DNA of 64,000 nucleotides, taken from NCBI GenBank assembly GCA_021851785.1, contig JAJZBV010000001.1, forward strand, positions 124,001-188,000, read 5' to 3'. Source of the DNA: Pseudomonadota bacterium. GTDB lineage: Bacteria > Pseudomonadota > Alphaproteobacteria > Acetobacterales > Acetobacteraceae. A model generated the notes under the pieces. The model was not told the origin of the DNA. It was given only the letters and a program-made list of their open reading frames with translations, and searched no databases. This document shows, in pieces, positions 59,770-64,000 of this stretch (position 1 is the stretch's first letter; every line of letters starts with the position of its first letter). The translations under genes and the position numbers were made by a program.

Positions 59770-61347
59770 TCAGTGCCGGAAATGCCGCATACCGGTGAAC
59801 ACCATGGCGATACCGGCGGCATCGGCGGCGGCGATCACCTCGGCATCGCGCAGCGAGCCGCCGGGCTGGATCACCGCCGTCGCCCCCGCCGCGATCACCG
59901 CTTCCAGCCCGTCGGCGAAGGGGAAAAACGCGTCGGACGCGGCCACACTTCCCTCCGTCAGCGGCGCCGCCATCCCCGCCGCCTTGGCCGCTTCGGCGGC
60001 TTTCCAGGCGGCGATGCGGGCGGCATCGACGCGGCTCATCTGCCCGGCGCCGATCCCGACCGTGGCCCCCTCCCTGGCATAGATGATCGCGTTCGATTTC
60101 ACGTGTTTGCAGACGCGGAAGGCGAATAGGAGATCGGCGATCTCCCGCGGCGAGGGCGCGCGCTTGGTCACGATCTTGAGATCCGCCGCCGCAACCCGGC
60201 CATTATCGCGGGTCTGGGCGAGAAACCCGCCGGCGAGGGATTTGACCAAAACCCCCGGCGCCGCCGGATCGGGCAGGCCGCCGGTCAGCAGCAGGCGAAG
60301 ATTTTTCTTCCGCGCCAGGATCGCCCGCGCCTCGGGGTCAGCATCGGGGGCGATGATCACCTCGGTGAAGATCGCCGCGATCCGTTCGGCGGTATCGCCA
60401 TCGAGGGGGCGGTTGAGGGCGACGATGCCGCCGAACGCCGAGACCGGGTCACAGGCCAGCGCCTTCTCCCACGCTTGCGCCGGGTGCTCGGCGAGGGCGA
60501 CGCCGCACGGGTTCGCGTGCTTGACGATCACCACCGCCGGGGCGTCGAATTCGGCGACGCATTCGAAGGCGGCGTCGGTGTCGTTGAGGTTGTTGTAGGA
60601 GAGTTCCTTGCCCTGCACCTTTCGCGCGGTCGCGATGCCGGGGCGCTCGCCGCTCCGGTAAAACGCCGCCTGCTGATGCGGGTTTTCGCCGTAGCGGAGG
60701 GTTTCGGCGCGCACGCCGCTCAGCGTGAGGCGCGGGGGGAAAACCTCCTCGCGGGCGAACCAGGCGGCGATCGCGGCGTCATAGGCGGCGGTCGCGGCGT
60801 AGGCGCCGCCGGCGAGGCGGAGGCGATCGGCGCGCGTCAAGCCGCCATTCGCCGCGATCTCGGCGATCGCCGCCGGATATTGCGCGGGATCGGTGAGCAC
60901 GGCGACGAAATCATGGTTCTTGGCCGCCGCCCGGATCAGCGCCGGGCCGCCGATATCGATGTTCTCGACACAGTCTTCCGCCGCCGCGCCGCGCGCGACG
61001 GTGGCCTCGAACGGATAGAGATTGACCACGACGAGGTCGATCGGCGCAATGCCGTGCGCCGCCATCTCGGCCTGATGGGCGGGGAGATCGCGACGGCCGA
61101 GAATGCCGCCATGAATTTGCGGCACCAGGGTTTTGACGCGGCCATCGAGGATTTCGGGAAATCCGCTATGGGCCGAGACCTCGCGCACGGTGATCCCGGC
61201 CGCTTCCAGCGCCCGGGCGGAGCCGCCGGTGGAGAGGATTTCGACGCCGCGCGCGGCGAGGGCTTTGGCCAGCGCGATCAGACCGGTCTTGTCGGAGACC
61301 GAGATCAGGGCGCGGCGGATGGGAACGAGATCGGTCTCGGTGGTCAT
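59770..61347 (-). CDS. purH: Bifunctional AICAR formyltransferase / IMP cyclohydrolase
   Basis: A 525-residue enzyme for the last two steps of IMP synthesis. The N-terminal cyclohydrolase has [37 protein letters not shown] and [21 protein letters not shown]; the C-terminal transformylase has [36 protein letters not shown] (catalytic Lys-His), and near the end [20 protein letters not shown]. Both parts are complete. The ATG overlaps the stop of the glycosyltransferase gene (ATGA), an unusual pairing that suggests co-translation. Its 3' end faces qor across an AT-rich palindrome. Confidence 0.95.
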   Translation of the reverse strand: MTTETDLVPIRRALISVSDKTGLIALAKALAARGVEILSTGGSARALEAAGITVREVSAHSGFPEILDGRVKTLVPQIHGGILGRRDLPAHQAEMAAHGIAPIDLVVVNLYPFEATVARGAAAEDCVENIDIGGPALIRAAAKNHDFVAVLTDPAQYPAAIAEIAANGGLTRADRLRLAGGAYAATAAYDAAIAAWFAREEVFPPRLTLSGVRAETLRYGENPHQQAAFYRSGERPGIATARKVQGKELSYNNLNDTDAAFECVAEFDAPAVVIVKHANPCGVALAEHPAQAWEKALACDPVSAFGGIVALNRPLDGDTAERIAAIFTEVIIAPDADPEARAILARKKNLRLLLTGGLPDPAAPGVLVKSLAGGFLAQTRDNGRVAAADLKIVTKRAPSPREIADLLFAFRVCKHVKSNAIIYAREGATVGIGAGQMSRVDAARIAAWKAAEAAKAAGMAAPLTEGSVAASDAFFPFADGLEAVIAAGATAVIQPGGSLRDAEVIAAADAAGIAMVFTGMRHFRH

Positions 61348-62486
61348 GTCTGGTCTCCGGCTTCGCTGCGGGCGGCATAGACCGAGAGGCCGAGATGCTC
61401 AAGCGTGCGCGCGATCACCTTGGCCTCGTCATAGAGATCGACCGCCTGCGCCCGCGCGGCCCGACCCATGCGGGCGCGGAGCGCGGGATCGCCGGCGAGG
61501 CGCGCAAGTGCGGCGGCGAGCGGGGCGATCTCACGCGGCGGCACGAGAAATCCGGTTTCCCCCGCGATCACCTGCTCGCGCGGGCCACGGATAGCGGTCG
61601 CGACCACCGGCAGGCCGGCCAGCATCGCCTCGATCACCGACATCGGCAGGCCCTCGAAATGGCTGGGGAGCGCGAAAATATCGGCGCTGGCGAGCAGCGC
61701 CGGGATATCGGCACGATAGCCGAGCCGGCGGAGCCGCGCACCCAGCCCGGCCTGGGCGAAATAGGGTTCGAGATCGGTGCCGTGATCGGTGGGAAGGCGA
61801 TCGCCGACCACCCATAATTCCGCGTCCGCGACCATGCGCATCGCCGCCAGCAATTCGGGATGGCCCTTGTGGCGGACGAGGCGCGAGATGATGATGACGA
61901 CGACGCGCGCCTCAGGGATTCCGAGTTCGGCGCGGATCCGCGCCCGCGCCGCGGGGTCGGGGCGAAACCGCGCCGGGTCGCGGCCATTGCCGATCGCGAT
62001 CGGCGCGCGCGCGATGCGAAGGCGCCTGGCATCGGCGGCCTCCTCGGAGGAGACGGTGAAATAGATGTCGGTGACGCGCCCGCCGAGCCATTCCAGCGCC
62101 AAGGCGAGGCCGCGGCGCCAGAGCGGCCCCGGCTGGTTGAACAGAAACCCGTGGCAGGTATAGGCGATGCGTGGCACGCCGGCGAGGCGGGCGGCAAACC
62201 GCGCGAGGAGGCCGCTGATCGGCATATGGCCATGCACGAGATCGGGTTTTTCCGCCCGCAGCAGGGCAAAAAGCGCCCGAAACGCCCGCCATTGCGCGGC
62301 CGGGGAGAGGCTGCGCGCCATCGGCACGGCAAGGATGCGAAACCCCTCGGCCCGCGCGTCGGCGAGATGCGGCCCCTCGGCGCAGACGCCGATCACCTCG
62401 TGCCCGGCGTCACGCATGGCCCGCATCAACGGCATCACGAAATGCCAGAGGGCGTAGTCGACACTGGTGATTTCGATGATTTTCAC
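61344..62486 (-). CDS. Glycosyltransferase family 4 protein
   Basis: A 380-residue GT-B glycosyltransferase. The N-terminal acceptor half has [20 protein letters not shown] and [15 protein letters not shown]; the C-terminal nucleotide-sugar half has [40 protein letters not shown] (the E-x7-E signature) and [15 protein letters not shown]. It is related to enzymes that add sugars in capsule, lipopolysaccharide or exopolysaccharide synthesis; the product is unknown and no sugar cluster is in view. The start is GTG 62486, which lies inside a 16-bp tandem triplication. It overlaps purH by 4 nt. Confidence 0.88.
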   Translation of the reverse strand: MKIIEITSVDYALWHFVMPLMRAMRDAGHEVIGVCAEGPHLADARAEGFRILAVPMARSLSPAAQWRAFRALFALLRAEKPDLVHGHMPISGLLARFAARLAGVPRIAYTCHGFLFNQPGPLWRRGLALALEWLGGRVTDIYFTVSSEEAADARRLRIARAPIAIGNGRDPARFRPDPAARARIRAELGIPEARVVVIIISRLVRHKGHPELLAAMRMVADAELWVVGDRLPTDHGTDLEPYFAQAGLGARLRRLGYRADIPALLASADIFALPSHFEGLPMSVIEAMLAGLPVVATAIRGPREQVIAGETGFLVPPREIAPLAAALARLAGDPALRARMGRAARAQAVDLYDEAKVIARTLEHLGLSVYAARSEAGDQT

Positions 62487-62525
62487 GTGCCGGGATTTTC
62501 ACGCGCCGGGATTTTCACGCGCCGA
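62478..62525. repeat. 16-bp tandem triplication over the glycosyltransferase start codon
   Basis: On the plus strand GATTTTCACGTGCCGG (62478-62493), GATTTTCACGCGCCGG (62494-62509) and GATTTTCACGCGCCGA (62510-62525) follow each other exactly. The CAC in the first unit is the GTG start of the leftward gene; the other copies carry the same GTG in other frames. Confidence 0.92.
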
Positions 62526-62532
62526 GCGAAAC

Positions 62533-63234
62533 TCAGCCGCCGCGAAAGGCGCGATAGCCGGCTTCGCGCAATACGCAGGCGGGACAGGTGCCGCAGCCAT
62601 GACCCCAGTCATGCCGCGCGCCGCGCGCGCCGAGATAGCAGGTATGCGTCTCCTCGATGATCAGCGCGACCAGCGCCTCGCCGCCGAGATCCTTGGCGAG
62701 ATGCCAGCTCTCCGCTTTGGAGAGCCACATCAGCGGGGTTTCGAGCACGAAGCGCCGCGCCATGCCGAGATTGAGCGCCACTTGCATGGCCTTGATCGTG
62801 TCGTCACGGCAATCGGGATAGCCGGAATAATCGGTCTCGCACATGCCGCCGATGAGGCGGCGAAGATCGCGGCGGGCGGCGAGCGCGGCGGCGAGCGTGA
62901 GAAAGAGAAGATTGCGGCCGGGGACGAAGGTGTTGGGAAGCCCGTCGGCGCCGAGCGCGATCGCGGCGTTCCCGGTCAGCGCGGTCTCGCCGACCGCCGC
63001 CATCGCCGGCCCGAGATCGATCACATGATCCGCCCCGAGCCGGCCGGGAAACCTGAGGCCCGCGAGTTTTTCCCGGATCACCGGCCGGCAGGCGAGTTCC
63101 ACCGCATGACGCTGGCCATAGCGGAAGCCGATGGTTTCGACATGCGGATGGCGCGCCAGCGCGAGCGCGAGACAGATCGTCGAATCCTGCCCGCCCGAGA
63201 ACAGCACCAGCGCGTGATCGGCGTTCGCGTTCAT
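62533..63234 (-). CDS. queC: 7-cyano-7-deazaguanine synthase
   Basis: A 233-residue ATP-dependent enzyme converting 7-carboxy-7-deazaguanine to preQ0 for queuosine. The PP-loop is [20 protein letters not shown] near residue 9; [15 protein letters not shown] and [20 protein letters not shown] are family signatures; the C-terminal zinc site is [23 protein letters not shown] 63234 has AAGG upstream and places the PP-loop correctly; the longer frame is unconserved. The other queuosine genes are outside the window. The ThiF/MoeB gene is divergent, 79 nt away. Confidence 0.94.
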   Translation of the reverse strand: MNANADHALVLFSGGQDSTICLALALARHPHVETIGFRYGQRHAVELACRPVIREKLAGLRFPGRLGADHVIDLGPAMAAVGETALTGNAAIALGADGLPNTFVPGRNLLFLTLAAALAARRDLRRLIGGMCETDYSGYPDCRDDTIKAMQVALNLGMARRFVLETPLMWLSKAESWHLAKDLGGEALVALIIEETHTCYLGARGARHDWGHGCGTCPACVLREAGYRAFRGG

Positions 63235-63313
63235 CGCGCCTTCATGCCGCCCTTCGATCCCGCCTGGCAATGCCCTATATCTGGTCTCGCAACCTCGGCG
63301 GCGGGAAAGCGGC

Positions 63314-64000
63314 ATGACCCTCGATTTCAGCGAAGACGAACTCCAGCGCTATTCCCGCCATATTCTCCTCGGCGAGATCGGCGCGACCGGCCAGGCGCGG
63401 CTCCGCGCGGCGAGCGTCCTGATCATCGGCGCCGGCGGCCTCGGCTCGCCGCTCTTGCTCTATCTCGCCGCCGCCGGGGTCGGGCGGATCGGCCTCATCG
63501 ATGACGACCGGGTGGAATTGTCCAATCTCCAGCGCCAGATCGCGCACGCGACGGCGCGGATCGGCATGGCCAAGACCCGCTCGGCGGCCGAGGCGGCGCG
63601 CGATCTCAACCCGCTGGTCGCCGTCGTCGAGCATGATTTCCGCCTCACCGCCGAAAACGCTCTCGCTCTGGTCGCGGGCTACGATATCGTCTGCGACGGG
63701 TCGGATAATTTCACCACCCGCTTCCTCGTCGCCGATGCCTGCGTGCTGGCGAGGCGCACGCTGGTTTCCGCCGCCGTGCTCCGTTTCGAGGGCCAGCTCG
63801 CGGTGTTCCGCCCCGATGGCCCCTGCTACCGCTGCCTCTACCCCGAACCGCCGCCGCCCGGGCTGGTGCCGAGTTGCAGCGAGGCCGGCGTCCTCGGCGC
63901 CGTCACCGGGGTGATGGGGACGTTGCAGGCGACCGAGGTTCTGAAGGAGATCACCGGCATCGGCGAAAGTCTCGCCGGGCGGCTTTTGCTGTGGGACGCG
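63314..64000 (+). CDS. ThiF/MoeB family E1-like adenylyltransferase (3' end cut by window)
   Basis: At least 229 residues of an E1-like enzyme that adenylates the C-terminal glycine of a sulfur carrier protein. It starts [18 protein letters not shown] (typical MoeB/ThiF head), has [20 protein letters not shown] for ATP binding, [36 protein letters not shown], and [20 protein letters not shown] with one zinc CxxC pair. The second pair and any rhodanese-like tail lie beyond the edge. It may activate MoaD (41126) or a thiamine carrier; the visible part cannot decide. The ATG lies 79 nt from divergent queC. Confidence 0.9.
   Translation, partial: MTLDFSEDELQRYSRHILLGEIGATGQARLRAASVLIIGAGGLGSPLLLYLAAAGVGRIGLIDDDRVELSNLQRQIAHATARIGMAKTRSAAEAARDLNPLVAVVEHDFRLTAENALALVAGYDIVCDGSDNFTTRFLVADACVLARRTLVSAAVLRFEGQLAVFRPDGPCYRCLYPEPPPPGLVPSCSEAGVLGAVTGVMGTLQATEVLKEITGIGESLAGRLLLWDA

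Noticed and set aside
1-64000. tRNA, rRNA or riboswitch genes
   Set aside because: I looked for T-loop words such as GGTTCGAATC and for known RNA signatures and saw none that fold convincingly; I cannot run a covariance search.

Overview
This 64 kb window is GC-rich and looks like a chromosomal segment of an alphaproteobacterium. Supporting signs are a GapR/DUF2312 nucleoid protein, the order mnmE-mnmG-rsmG-parA-parB with two parS sites inside rsmG, the pair phaA/phaB, and the run xseB-ispA-tlyA. A Rhodospirillales/Acetobacteraceae-like host would fit, but this is an inference from gene content, not a proven placement. I saw no rRNA, tRNA, CRISPR array, intact transposase or phage gene.

Bases 1 to about 14,250 form a catabolic island of two divergent transcription units. 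The leftward unit (8750 to 1) encodes a 2,4-dienoyl-CoA reductase-like SDR, an acyl-CoA dehydrogenase, a MarR regulator (BadR-like), BadH and BadI homologues, a CoA-transferase/hydrolase, a broken BKACE gene fused to the tail of a broken acyl-CoA ligase, a FadJ-like enoyl-CoA hydratase that lacks its NAD-binding domain, and a cyclohexanecarboxylate-CoA ligase-like enzyme cut by the window edge. This matches the Rhodopseudomonas ali/bad route: CoA activation, desaturation, hydration, oxidation to 2-ketocyclohexanecarboxyl-CoA, ring opening to pimeloyl-CoA. The rightward unit (8886 to 14,023) encodes an HMG-CoA-synthase-like enzyme fused to an OB-fold domain, an SCP2-type thiolase, a MaoC hydratase, a CitE-like lyase and a second acyl-CoA dehydrogenase, and ends in a decayed SDR. 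The exact chemistry of this second module is not recognisable. A 16-bp sequence shared by the promoter gap and the ligase gap may be a common operator.

From 14.2 kb on, the genes are mostly housekeeping: MarC, a lytic transglycosylase, Ada with DUF1203, a methyltransferase, pyruvate kinase with glycerate kinase, DUF1244, GapR, a YgjP-type metalloprotease, an alcohol dehydrogenase, an FAD oxidoreductase, a Rap1a-like secreted protein, a soluble chemoreceptor, PHA synthesis (phaA, phaB), xseB-ispA-tlyA, pyrE, a tartrate/D-malate dehydrogenase, a glycogen-debranching-type enzyme, uvrC-pgsA-mobB-lipoprotein-moaD-moaE, glnD-mutS, maeB, the parAB/rsmG/mnmG/mnmE block, a 2Fe-2S ferredoxin, a YyaL/DUF255 protein, ogt, qor, purH, a glycosyltransferase, queC and a ThiF/MoeB-type E1 enzyme cut by the right edge.

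Three non-coding patterns recur. First, short tandem duplications (11-18 bp, 2-5 copies) repeatedly overlap the start or stop codons of genes. Second, a GC-rich element built of triloop hairpins occurs twice (24.7 and 34.6 kb) with stems conserved and loops changed; one copy encloses a perfect 21-bp inverted repeat. Third, AT-rich palindromes of a different family lie 3' of moaE and qor and, in more degenerate form, upstream of the yyaL-like gene.
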